Source: an uncultured Pirellulaceae bacterium
Lineage (GTDB): Bacteria; Planctomycetota; Planctomycetia; Pirellulales; Pirellulaceae
Direction of reading: 5' to 3'
Length of the DNA: 32,986 nt
Assembly (NCBI GenBank): GCA_937944405.1
Contig: CALDYR010000037.1
Coordinates: 1-32,986, forward strand
The translations under genes and the position numbers were made by a program. Position 1 is the stretch's first letter. Each line of letters starts with the position of its first letter. The notes beneath the pieces were generated by a model. It had not been told where the DNA came from and did not search any database. It saw only the letters and a list, made by a program, of their open reading frames with translations. Of the stretch, positions 32,931 through 32,986 are shown in pieces.

Positions 32931-32986
32931 TGTCGGTCAAAAAAAGGGTGAGTCCGTGGGGGCAATTTTAAATACCCCAAGCGCTT

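Overview
The window looks like chromosome from a planctomycete close to Rhodopirellula (Pirellulales). I infer this from the protein style (serine/threonine kinase, thioredoxin-YHS fusion, antiporter with a PTS tail), sparse Shine-Dalgarno sites, loose gene packing on both strands, and a fragment resembling the so-called Rhodopirellula transposase family. No rRNA, tRNA or CRISPR was seen.

Layout. Positions 1-1450 look like a small integron-type cassette array read on the minus strand with no integrase in view: two attC-like hairpins (4-94, 576-668), a possible decayed third (1348-1449), and a compact two-gene cassette encoding a PIN-domain protein and a 59-residue partner. It sits just downstream of a cation/proton antiporter with a C-terminal PTS EIIA domain (1493-3247). 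Positions 3484-4140 hold fossil transposases. A sodium/solute symporter (4650-6617) follows, with a strong intrinsic terminator and then a badly deleted aldehyde dehydrogenase remnant. Next come accD, a serine/threonine kinase and a DUF2237 gene on one strand (7486-9647), and a secreted thioredoxin/YHS protein on the other.

The central part carries rho, with a long Asn/Gly/Arg-rich disordered N-terminus, a type I methionine aminopeptidase, a YhcH/NanQ-like gene, and a kelch-repeat pseudogene broken by several stops and frameshifts. After an orphan hypothetical gene and a convergent PlsC acyltransferase comes a second mobile-element graveyard (18.7-20.6 kb). It contains ISL3, ISAs1 and IS630 pieces, a third attC-like site in opposite orientation (19514-19604), and a lipoprotein gene.

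The right part is mostly housekeeping: recQ, uvrB, a HerA-like ATPase, pyrC (probably starting at ATT), an AcpH-like hypothetical gene, galK and tyrS.

The most unusual material is the integron-like cassette system with its toxin-antitoxin-like cargo, the related inverted copy 19 kb away, and the low-complexity Rho N-terminus. Functional calls rest on motif recognition by eye; no database search was run.
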